Source of the DNA: Anaerolineales bacterium
Lineage (GTDB): Bacteria > Chloroflexota > Anaerolineae > Anaerolineales > Villigracilaceae
Assembly: GCA_025938055.1 (NCBI GenBank)
Contig: JAICQC010000321.1
Location: 1 to 5,440 of the forward strand
Direction: 5' to 3'
Length of the DNA: 5,440 nucleotides
A program made the translations under genes and the position numbers. Numbering within the stretch: the first letter of the stretch is position 1; the number at the start of each line of letters is the position of its first letter. The notes below the pieces were generated by a model. The model saw only the letters and a list, made by a program, of their open reading frames with translations. It made no database searches and had not been told where the DNA came from. This document shows, piece by piece, positions 1 through 5,440 of this stretch.

Positions 1-5
1 CGGAT

Positions 6-383
6 TTACGCGGCAACGAATTCCATTGTTGTCAGCAAGCGGTGGTCTTCGGCAAAGCCTTCAACCCACTTTCGCGAACCCTTCGTGTTGTACTTTTCCG
101 CGAATGCTTCGGTTACTGCGTCGCGCACGCGCGCGCTGCGAACCGGTTTGCCGCGCACAGAGATCTCAAGCTCACCGACTTGAATCGCGCCCTTTGGCTC
201 ACTCTTAAACGCCTGGAACCAACCGGTCGGCTTGTCGCTCCAGGAGCGCGCAAAAACTCTCCCCTCAACGACTACAACCCAAACGCCCGTGTACCGGTGT
301 TCACTCCCAGCGCGAACGCCGATGATCTTCGCAGCTCGCAATGTCTCTATCGCTGCTTTGTTTAGTTTGCTTTCCTTCGACAT
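6..383 (-). CDS. DUF2255 family protein of unknown function
   Basis: A 125-residue soluble protein with no signal peptide or membrane segment. The pattern matches what I know of the DUF2255 family: a short N-terminal helical part, a core beta region with a Trp and a hydrophobic strand (W35 to V39), then EGRVFARSW (40 to 48) and GWF (54 to 56), a strand around 67 to 76, a helix with EAFAEKY (92 to 98), and a C-terminal TTMEF strand (118 to 122). The family has no established reaction; a small split-barrel-like fold is possible but is inference. The ATG at 383 is chosen over an in-frame ATG at 464, because family members are about 125 residues and the extra 27 residues look low-complexity and unconserved. 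No strong Shine-Dalgarno site is visible. It lies in the same orientation as tilS but about 200 bases downstream, so it may have its own promoter. The family call is fairly firm; function is unknown. Confidence 0.8.
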   Translation of the reverse strand: MSKESKLNKAAIETLRAAKIIGVRAGSEHRYTGVWVVVVEGRVFARSWSDKPTGWFQAFKSEPKGAIQVGELEISVRGKPVRSARVRDAVTEAFAEKYNTKGSRKWVEGFAEDHRLLTTMEFVAA

Positions 384-522
384 GTGTCGCTGGACCTGCG
401 CGCTTAATGATTTCCGCGCCGGCGAGGAACCCGATAAGATCCGCCAGAAGCTTGGAGTGTCCAAGATCCAGTGGCGGGAATTGCATAATAAGTTGAAACA
501 GTTGAGTGGGAGTAGAGAGTAA
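382..522 (+). pseudogene. Possible small helix-turn-helix ORF or remnant of a larger gene
   Basis: This plus-strand frame ends with a stop at 520-522 and reads 46 codons from an ATG at 382. Residues 7 to 41 look like genuine protein: an acidic/basic helix (ALNDFRAGEEPDKI), a turn typical of helix-turn-helix DNA-binding domains (KLGVS, 23 to 27) and a following basic helix (KIQWRELHNKLKQL, 28 to 41). Codon choice is ordinary. No Shine-Dalgarno site precedes the ATG, and the frame continues upstream only as antisense to the DUF2255 gene, where it does not look like protein. It could be the 3' end of a decayed regulator gene, a real small protein, or chance. The ATG shares the palindrome CATG with the DUF2255 start codon on the other strand. 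I do not recognise a specific family. Confidence 0.3.
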
Positions 523-549
523 CTCCTCGCGCTTCGACTACGCCTACTC

Positions 550-563
550 GGCGCAAAAGCGCC
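550..563 (-). terminator. Small GC hairpin downstream of tilS, possible terminator or processing site
   Basis: GGCGC (550-554) and GCGCC (559-563) form a perfect 5-bp stem with a 4-base loop, 18 bases beyond the tilS stop codon. A second, outer pair, CGCGCT (528-533) with AGCGCG (573-578), could close a larger structure. No U-tract follows on either strand, so this is not a canonical intrinsic terminator. It could slow or end tilS transcription, protect the mRNA 3' end, or be chance. Confidence 0.3.
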
Positions 564-581
564 AGTCCGCTCAGCGCGAAA

Positions 582-2018
582 TTATCCTCTTGTCATCGAA
601 AAATACAACGCCTGGCGCGTCGTTTCCGTCATCCGGAAGGGGTGCGCGGGGCGATAGCCTGGCACCCAGACCACCTTCTCGCCCATACACAGCAGGGGCC
701 AGCGGTCGCGGGCGCGCTGCGGCAGCTTGACGTTGATAAAGAAGTCCGAGATCTTCATCTCGTGACCATCCATCCCCAGCGGCGCGAAGCGGTCACCCTC
801 CTGGCGGACGCGCAGTTCCAACGCGTCAGCGATCCCATTGGCATCCACCCACGCCTGGAACGGGTCCTCGTTGACCTGGGCTTGCTCCAGCGCCAGCGAG
901 GCAATGTTCCAGCGTTCACAGTTCAGTTTCCACCCACCGGATAGCGAGACCTGACTCGGCACCTGTAGTGGAATGGTGTTGCTTTCATCGGGCATCTGGG
1001 GCCAGCGCTCGATGGGCAGCGTGATATTGCTCGCCACCACGTAGATCAGCGCGCCCTCTCGCAGCAGATGGACTCCGCCGGTCAGGTCTGTACGGACGCG
1101 ATGCTTGCCATCATGGTCGGCGATGAAGTTGGAGGCGCGCTCGAGCGTGGTGTAGTTCACATCCATCTCGCCGGGATGCAGGAATTCGATGGCATGCCGC
1201 ACCAGGTTGCGCTGGAGACCAACAGGTTGTTTGACCAGCGCGGCTTCGTCGAACGTGATGAAGCCTGCGTTCTCCTCCACCACACAATCCTTCCAGACCT
1301 GGTCCAGCACCTCAGCCAGAACCTCATGATCGCCCGCCAGCGACCGTGACGTGCGCCAGATCACCTCGCGAAAGCGCGGGTTGTAGGATTCGAGTGTGGG
1401 GATCAGCAGGTGGCGCAGGCGGTTGCGAAAAAAATCCAGCGAGGCGTTACTCGGGTCATGCCGCGGACGGAAGCCGTTCGCCGCGCAATAGACCACGGTC
1501 TCCTCCCGCCAGGTGTCCAGCAGCGGGCGGACGATGGGGATCTCGGGGTCGAAGCTGCGGATGACAGTGCGGTAGGTCATGCCTTTCAACCCGGCAAGCC
1601 CCGCACCCCGCAGAAAGTGCATCAGCACGGTTTCCACCTGGTCATCTGCAGTGTGACCGACAGCCACAGCCTGCGCCTTGAAACGGTGCGCCTGCGCCAT
1701 CAGGAAGCGATAACGCATGGTGCGCGCGGCTTCCTCGATGGACAATTTTTCCTCATCCGCATAGGCGCGCACATCCCCGCTCTCGATCACCGAAGCCAAA
1801 TTCAGGCGCGCGGCAGTCCGTTCGACGATGTTGGCATCCACATCGGCATCGGGGCGCAGCTTGTGGTTGAAGTGCGCCACGATGACGCGATAGCCCGCCT
1901 TGCGCAGGACGCTCATCAGGCACAGGCTATCGGGACCGCCTGAGATTCCCGCAACGACCGGGTGATCGCGGCTGAGTCCGCATTGTTCTTCGAGAATGGA
2001 TTGGATGTTTTCAAGCAT
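582..2018 (-). CDS. tilS: tRNA(Ile)-lysidine synthetase TilS
   Basis: TilS uses ATP and lysine to convert C34 of the CAU anticodon of tRNA-Ile2 to lysidine, so that it reads AUA and is charged with isoleucine. It is cytoplasmic and generally essential. The 478 residues show all three expected parts. The N-terminal PP-loop ATPase domain has SGGPDS at 26-31, HFNHKLR at 49-55, GHTADDQVET at 121-130, and the DPSN...FFRNRLRHLLIP block at about 188-207. A middle tRNA-binding region spans roughly 215-330. The C-terminal TilS_C domain has RQEGDRFAPLGM (405-416), ISDFFI (423-428) and RARDRWPLL (435-443). Length is normal and no key residue is missing. The start is 6 bases after the mce stop and has no clear Shine-Dalgarno site, so translation is probably coupled to mce. 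Very sure of the identity. Confidence 0.97.
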   Translation of the reverse strand: MLENIQSILEEQCGLSRDHPVVAGISGGPDSLCLMSVLRKAGYRVIVAHFNHKLRPDADVDANIVERTAARLNLASVIESGDVRAYADEEKLSIEEAARTMRYRFLMAQAHRFKAQAVAVGHTADDQVETVLMHFLRGAGLAGLKGMTYRTVIRSFDPEIPIVRPLLDTWREETVVYCAANGFRPRHDPSNASLDFFRNRLRHLLIPTLESYNPRFREVIWRTSRSLAGDHEVLAEVLDQVWKDCVVEENAGFITFDEAALVKQPVGLQRNLVRHAIEFLHPGEMDVNYTTLERASNFIADHDGKHRVRTDLTGGVHLLREGALIYVVASNITLPIERWPQMPDESNTIPLQVPSQVSLSGGWKLNCERWNIASLALEQAQVNEDPFQAWVDANGIADALELRVRQEGDRFAPLGMDGHEMKISDFFINVKLPQRARDRWPLLCMGEKVVWVPGYRPAHPFRMTETTRQALYFSMTRG

Positions 2019-2024
2019 TACAGG

Positions 2025-2429
2025 TTAGATTTGATACAACTCCACCAGCACGCCCGACGTGCTTTGCGGGTGAATAAAAGCATATTTCTTCCCATCTGCG
2101 GCGGTGCGCGGCTCCTCATTGATCAACCGCACACCCTTCGACTTCAACCGCGACATCATGCCTTCGATGTCGTCCACTTCGAGGCAGATATGGTGCATCC
2201 CGGGTCCGCGTTTGGCAAGGTATTTTGCGATCCCCGAGTCATCGGTGGTGGGCTGCACGAGTTCCACCTCCGAGCCGGGCAGCGGCAGGAATGCCACCTG
2301 TGATTTTTCGGCGGGCACATCGCGCAGTCCGTGCAGTTCCATTCCCAGCGCATCGCGCCAAAAAGAGAGAGCCTTTTCCATATCGTCCACGACGACAGCA
2401 ACATGATTGATCTGTTTTACATGAGGCAT
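2025..2429 (-). CDS. mce: Methylmalonyl-CoA epimerase
   Basis: This enzyme interconverts the (2R) and (2S) forms of methylmalonyl-CoA, linking propionyl-CoA carboxylation to methylmalonyl-CoA mutase in propionate, odd-chain fatty acid or branched-chain amino acid metabolism. The 134 residues are a vicinal-oxygen-chelate (glyoxalase-fold) protein with two beta-alpha-beta-beta-beta modules. The first begins INHVAVVVDD (7-16) and the second GMHHICLEVDD (77-87). Likely metal ligands are H9, E56, H80 and E130, by analogy with characterised epimerases, and E41 may be the catalytic glutamate. ALSFWRDALGM (20-30) and GVLVELYQ (126-133) are typical of the family. The ATG at 2429 is chosen over one 7 codons upstream because a GGAG lies 6 bases before it. 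It is the first gene of the mce-tilS unit. A related VOC-family lyase is the main alternative but is less likely. Confidence 0.9.
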   Translation of the reverse strand: MPHVKQINHVAVVVDDMEKALSFWRDALGMELHGLRDVPAEKSQVAFLPLPGSEVELVQPTTDDSGIAKYLAKRGPGMHHICLEVDDIEGMMSRLKSKGVRLINEEPRTAADGKKYAFIHPQSTSGVLVELYQI

Positions 2430-2435
2430 ACATTT

Positions 2436-2439
2436 CTCC
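2436..2439 (-). promoter_or_regulatory. Ribosome binding site of mce
   Basis: On the minus strand GGAG sits 6 bases before the ATG at 2429. This decides the mce start in favour of 2429 and against the in-frame ATG at 2450, which would lie upstream of the site. Confidence 0.75.
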
Positions 2440-2470
2440 AGGGAGTCCAAAATCCCAGCAACCAGTATGG

Positions 2471-2498
2471 ATTATAGTCGCAGTTCATAGCTTGTCAG
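2471..2498 (-). promoter_or_regulatory. Sigma70-type promoter for mce-tilS
   Basis: On the minus strand a -35 box CTGACA (2498-2493, 5 of 6 to consensus) is followed after 16 bases by a perfect -10 box TATAAT (2476-2471). Transcription would start near 2464, giving a leader of about 35 bases that contains the GGAG site before mce. The boxes lie in the intergenic region shared with the divergent plus-strand operon. Confidence 0.65.
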
Positions 2499-2520
2499 AG
2501 AATCCGATAACGATTAAGAT
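2492..2520 (+). promoter_or_regulatory. Weak candidate promoter for the plus-strand operon
   Basis: TTGTCA (2492-2497, 5 of 6 to the -35 consensus) is followed after 17 bases by TAAGAT (2515-2520, 4 of 6 to the -10 consensus). Its -35 box occupies nearly the same bases as the -35 box of the mce promoter on the other strand. Transcription would begin around 2527, giving an almost leaderless message at the tandem ATGs 2528 and 2531. That would conflict with use of the AGGG site at 2521-2524, so this assignment is tentative. Confidence 0.25.
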
Positions 2521-2524
2521 AGGG
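2521..2524 (+). promoter_or_regulatory. Candidate ribosome binding site of the FtsL/DivIC-like gene
   Basis: AGGG lies 6 bases before the ATG at 2531 but only 3 before the ATG at 2528. This favours 2531 as the start. A TTG at 2492 is also in frame but has no purine-rich site in front of it. Confidence 0.45.
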
Positions 2525-2530
2525 TACATG

Positions 2531-2905
2531 ATGAATCTTCCGATCAACATACGCCGCGTCGTAGTGGCAATTGGTATCCTCATGCTGGTATTCATTGTCC
2601 TCGAGTTCAACCGCCGGCTTGAAGAACTCAAGATGCTGAACAATCAGAACGAGCTTGTCCAAACGCAGGCAACCCAGGCTGTCCAGACCCAGCTTGCCCT
2701 GCAGACACAGGTTGCCTATGCCGGTTCGAACGCCGCGGTGGAAGAGTGGGCGCGCACCGACGGGCATTATATCCAGGATGGCGATCTGCCGGTCGTTCCG
2801 CTGGGACAGCCCGGGTCTCCACCGATCGCAGCCAATACGCCAACGCACATCCCTACCCAACCGGCAAACTGGGAAGTATGGTGGAGCCTTTTTTTCGAAG
2901 AATAA
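2531..2905 (+). CDS. FtsL/DivIC-like (septum formation initiator-type) membrane protein
   Basis: A 124-residue bitopic membrane protein. A short basic N-terminus (RR at 8-9) precedes a single hydrophobic segment (about 10-24), so the N-terminus should be cytoplasmic and the rest outside. A coiled coil rich in Gln and Thr follows (about 25-64, with repeated TQ pairs at 45-60). Next is a VEEWAR motif (70-75) and DGDLPVVPL (83-91), which resemble the conserved part of DivIC/FtsB-type proteins after their coiled coil. The tail is Pro/Thr-rich (94-111) and ends in NWEVWWSLFF (113-122). Proteins of this architecture act in the division septum by bridging the FtsQLB-type complex; that role here is inferred. 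The start at 2531 is chosen from the AGGG spacing; 2528 or a TTG at 2492 would add 1 or 13 residues. It heads a plus-strand gene series. Confidence 0.65.
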   Translation: MNLPINIRRVVVAIGILMLVFIVLEFNRRLEELKMLNNQNELVQTQATQAVQTQLALQTQVAYAGSNAAVEEWARTDGHYIQDGDLPVVPLGQPGSPPIAANTPTHIPTQPANWEVWWSLFFEE

Positions 2906-2951
2906 AGACCGCTTCTGATCTCTCACACCGACCTGCAATGAGAACGTCCAT

Positions 2952-5060
2952 ATGATGATCCATCGGTTCATAAAGCTTTGGGAGGGGCTGGTTGAACCTG
3001 CATGGATCGGGGACGCGAGAGAGCGGCATCTTTCGCGCGTTCTGAACATCATTTTGCTGCTGCTGCTCATTTGGGGAATCGTATTTGAAATCCAGAATAT
3101 GCTGAACAACAGCTCCTTTGGCGCTGGAAATACGCTCACTCTGATCTCCATGGCAACCCTGGCGCTGGCATATTTGTTCAACCGCCACGGGCAATTCCTC
3201 CCTGCCGCCGTCCTCACATTGGGTCTGTTTATCGCCTCCACATTCGCGTTTGCCCTGTTCCAGCAATCCAGAGGAATACCTAGCCTGTCTGTGCTGTACT
3301 ATTTGATTATTGCGCTCCTGATGAGCGAATTATTTTTTTCCATACGGGGCTACCTGGTGACGGCGGCAATGGTTCTGGGCGGGGTATTTGCATTCTCGCT
3401 ATTGAACACCGGTGCAGAAACGGTTTTTATTTTTTTGTTCGTCTTTAGTGTGCTGATCGGCTTTTCCAGTTATAACCGCCGCTTTATGGACCAGGAACAG
3501 ACCAGGCTGGCACGCAGGTTCGCGCGCGAACAATCCCTGCTCTCGATGGAGCAGCGCAAATCGCTGCAGCTCAGGCTCCTCGCCGAGGTGGGCAGGCACG
3601 TCACGAACCGTTTAAATGAAAAGGAAATTTTGGAACGCACGCTGGAAATCGTGGTGGACCAGTTTGGCTACGCCGAAGCCGCCATTTCCCTGCTGGTCAA
3701 CGATGAAATGATGGAGGTTGCCGCCACCTCCGGCACCCGGGGTTTCAGTTATCGCCCTGGCTATCAGCAGGAAATCGGGAAGGGCATTATTGGGCACGTT
3801 GCGAAAACGCGCAAAGCTCATCTCACCGGAGATGTGGCACAGGACCCTTATTACTTTTCCTCGGCGGAGCGGAACGGTTCGGCGATCGGCGTTCCCATGC
3901 TGGATAAGGAAAACCTGCTCGGGATTATTTATGTGGAAAGCGCTCTTCGGAATACGCTCCAGGCAGACGACGTGGAGACCCTCCAGACCCTGGCGAACCA
4001 GGTCGCCACTGCCCTCCAGAAGGCGCGCCTGCATGCCCGCACCCAGGAGCATCTGCAGGTGATGACCGCCCTGCAATCCATCTCCCATGTGATCACCTCC
4101 TCGCTGGAGGTGAATGAGATCCTGAACAATGTGATTAAGCTTCTAAGGGATTCGTTCGGCTACACCTACATTGCCATTTACCTGCTGGACGGTGAGGTCC
4201 TGCGCATGGGTGCCCAGCTCGGCTACCCGGACGACATGCTCATCCCCGAAATCGCCATCACGGCTGGTGTGATCGGGAGGACGGCGCGTCTTAAAAAGAT
4301 ACAGTTCATCCGCGATGTGAATACAGACCCTGATTTTCTGCGGGCATCTTACGAGGTGAAAAGCGAGATCGCCGTCCCGTTGTTAAAGGATGAACATGTG
4401 CTGGGCGTCCTGAACGTAGAAGCGGAGTACAGCGCCCTCCTGGACGAAAATGATGTCAAGCTCCTGAATGCGTTGGCGGGCTCGATCGCCGTCGCGATCG
4501 ACAATGCCCACCTGCATGCCGAGGTCAAGCGTATTGCAATGACAGATGTCATCAGCGGGCTCGCCAACCGCCGCGCCTTCGACGAGATCCTGGTCGCCGA
4601 GATGACGCGCGCCAGCCGCTACAGTCAGCCCATTTCGCTGATCATTCTCGACCTGGATTCCTTCAAGGAATACAACGACAAGTGGGGGCACCCTGCCGGC
4701 GACGTGCGGCTGCGAGAGATCGCCGACCTGCTGCGTGCCAATGTCCGTGAACCGGATGTAGCAGCTCGCTACGGCGGCGAGGAGTTTGCGGTGATCCTTC
4801 CGAACACCGGCAAGAGCGGTGCGATTCGGCTTGCAGAACGACTGCGCTATTCTGCCGAACTGAGCGCGCCCCAACAGCAAACCCTTGGTTCTCCTGTATC
4901 GGGCTATACCCTCAGCCTGGGGGTCGCCACGTATCCCGATGACGCCACGTCGGTGGAAAAACTGCTCCTCATGGCAGACAATGCCGAACTGATGGCAAAG
5001 CGACTCGGGAAGAACCGTGTCTGCGCCGCCAACTCTCCAGACATCGTCTGGACTCGCTAA
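2952..5060 (+). CDS. Membrane-bound diguanylate cyclase with two GAF domains and a GGDEF domain
   Basis: Probably makes c-di-GMP from two GTP at the inner face of the membrane in response to an unknown signal. The 702 residues contain six likely membrane segments (about 29-48, 61-76, 82-103, 113-130, 133-151, 156-172), a helical linker (173-215), GAF 1 (about 222-357), GAF 2 (about 383-522) and GGDEF (about 527-692). In the GGDEF domain, D567 and the GGEEF loop (608-612) are the metal and catalytic residues, N575 and D584 the likely guanine-binding pair, and R599-E-P-D602 the RxxD product-inhibition site, correctly spaced. It should therefore be active and feedback-inhibited. Both GAFs end in a similar ALQKARLHA / AIDNAHLHA helix, suggesting duplication. 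The only cysteine is C691, so bilin attachment in a GAF is unlikely. The start at 2952 has only a weak upstream purine stretch (TGAGAA, 2939-2944); 2955 is an equal alternative. Confidence 0.92.
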   Translation: MMIHRFIKLWEGLVEPAWIGDARERHLSRVLNIILLLLLIWGIVFEIQNMLNNSSFGAGNTLTLISMATLALAYLFNRHGQFLPAAVLTLGLFIASTFAFALFQQSRGIPSLSVLYYLIIALLMSELFFSIRGYLVTAAMVLGGVFAFSLLNTGAETVFIFLFVFSVLIGFSSYNRRFMDQEQTRLARRFAREQSLLSMEQRKSLQLRLLAEVGRHVTNRLNEKEILERTLEIVVDQFGYAEAAISLLVNDEMMEVAATSGTRGFSYRPGYQQEIGKGIIGHVAKTRKAHLTGDVAQDPYYFSSAERNGSAIGVPMLDKENLLGIIYVESALRNTLQADDVETLQTLANQVATALQKARLHARTQEHLQVMTALQSISHVITSSLEVNEILNNVIKLLRDSFGYTYIAIYLLDGEVLRMGAQLGYPDDMLIPEIAITAGVIGRTARLKKIQFIRDVNTDPDFLRASYEVKSEIAVPLLKDEHVLGVLNVEAEYSALLDENDVKLLNALAGSIAVAIDNAHLHAEVKRIAMTDVISGLANRRAFDEILVAEMTRASRYSQPISLIILDLDSFKEYNDKWGHPAGDVRLREIADLLRANVREPDVAARYGGEEFAVILPNTGKSGAIRLAERLRYSAELSAPQQQTLGSPVSGYTLSLGVATYPDDATSVEKLLLMADNAELMAKRLGKNRVCAANSPDIVWTR

Positions 5061-5082
5061 CCTATTTCCTGCCCTCCATTCC

Positions 5083-5440
5083 ATGCCTGATACTCCACCC
5101 ACCTCCTTCCGAATTGCGGACCGGCTGGCGTTATTCCCCGATTCCACCCGCATCCAAAGTGACTCGCTGTTTATCGCGGGCCACGACCTTGCCGCTCTCG
5201 CAGACCGATACGGAACGCCGTTATACCTCTACGATCGTCTCACGCTGGATGCCTCCGTCAGCGCCTACATGGATGCGTTATCTGCTTTCTATCCATCTCC
5301 CTCTCACATCACCTATGCAGGCAAAGCCTTCCTGTGCAAGGCCCTCGCCGAGTGGACACAGACGCATGACCTCCTTGTCGATTGTACAGGCGAAGGGGAG
5401 ATCGCCATTGCGGTTGCGGGCGGCGTACCGCGCGAGAACA
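5083..5440 (+). CDS. lysA: Diaminopimelate decarboxylase-like PLP enzyme, N-terminal part, cut by the window end
   Basis: The first 119 residues of a fold-type III (alanine racemase-like) PLP decarboxylase, continuing past the window. LysA decarboxylates meso-diaminopimelate to L-lysine in the cytoplasm. The match is to the N-terminal LysA pattern: LADRYGTPLYLYDR (39-52), then ITYAGKAFL (76-84), where K81 should form the Schiff base with PLP, then LLVDCTGEGEIAIAVAGGVP (97-116), equivalent to the usual 'VDV-S-GEL--A--AG-P' stretch. Only the barrel start is visible, so active-site residues further on cannot be checked; other decarboxylases of the same family (for ornithine, arginine or carboxynorspermidine) remain possible. 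The ATG at 5083 is the only plausible start and has no Shine-Dalgarno site. It lies 22 bases after the cyclase stop, so co-transcription is likely. Confidence 0.85.
   Translation, partial: MPDTPPTSFRIADRLALFPDSTRIQSDSLFIAGHDLAALADRYGTPLYLYDRLTLDASVSAYMDALSAFYPSPSHITYAGKAFLCKALAEWTQTHDLLVDCTGEGEIAIAVAGGVPREN

Noticed and set aside
485..490. TATTAT on the minus strand as a -10 box for the DUF2255 gene
   Set aside because: No acceptable -35 box lies 16 to 18 bases upstream, and the leader would be about 100 bases long.
1410..1943. 177-residue plus-strand open frame within tilS
   Set aside because: It is antisense to the conserved PP-loop domain of tilS and looks like shadow coding.
2436..2445. 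CTCCAGGGAG palindrome over the mce ribosome binding site as a regulatory hairpin
   Set aside because: The two arms are separated by only 2 bases, too few for a stable RNA loop.
2889..2895. T7 run near the end of the FtsL-like gene as a possible slippage or frameshift site
   Set aside because: The zero frame already ends in the expected Trp-rich tail, and the shifted frame adds only a short unremarkable tail. Similar T7 runs at 3333-3339 and 3430-3436 simply encode Phe in membrane segments.
2938..2955. Five-codon upstream ORF whose stop overlaps the cyclase start
   Set aside because: It has no ribosome binding site of its own and such short frames are common by chance.
2495..3266. Long minus-strand open frames (248 and 137 residues) opposite the FtsL-like and cyclase genes
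   Set aside because: They are antisense to well-supported genes and their translations show no domain pattern. They are rich in residues expected from reverse-frame reading of GC-rich codons.
4383..5153. 256-residue minus-strand open frame opposite the GGDEF domain
   Set aside because: The plus strand carries an unmistakable GGDEF domain and the reverse frame has no recognisable motif.

Overview
The window looks like a piece of a bacterial chromosome, most plausibly from the Chloroflexota (class Anaerolineae or close to it). That placement is an inference. It rests on a short single-pass membrane protein with a coiled coil, a Pro-rich tail and a Trp-rich C-terminus (NWEVWWSLFF), a style I associate with Anaerolineae septum-formation-initiator-like proteins, on a long multi-GAF diguanylate cyclase, and on moderately high GC with weak or absent Shine-Dalgarno sites. 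No mobile element, CRISPR array, rRNA or tRNA gene was seen.

Left part, minus strand (positions 6 to 2429). Reading in the direction of transcription, the order is methylmalonyl-CoA epimerase (mce, 2429 to 2025), then after only 6 bases tRNA(Ile)-lysidine synthetase (tilS, 2018 to 582), then a roughly 200-base gap, then a DUF2255-family protein (383 to 6). mce and tilS are almost certainly one transcript. A near-consensus minus-strand promoter (CTGACA, 16 bases, TATAAT) lies just upstream of mce. The gap before the DUF2255 gene holds a small hairpin and, on the plus strand, a 46-codon helix-turn-helix-like reading frame that may be a gene remnant or a small gene.

Right part, plus strand (2531 to the end). 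A FtsL/DivIC-like membrane protein is followed after 46 bases by a 702-residue membrane protein with six predicted membrane segments, two GAF domains and a GGDEF domain with intact catalytic (GGEEF) and inhibitory (RxxD) sites. After 22 bases comes the N-terminal third of a diaminopimelate decarboxylase-like PLP enzyme (lysA), cut by the window end. If co-transcribed, these three genes put a septum-type protein, a c-di-GMP synthase and the enzyme that consumes meso-diaminopimelate to make lysine next to each other.

The two halves diverge from a 101-base intergenic region (2430 to 2530). Most of the window is ordinary housekeeping content. The points most worth a second look are the division-protein / cyclase / lysA arrangement, the HTH-like fragment and the back-to-back promoter region. 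I found no clear evidence of an entirely new system.
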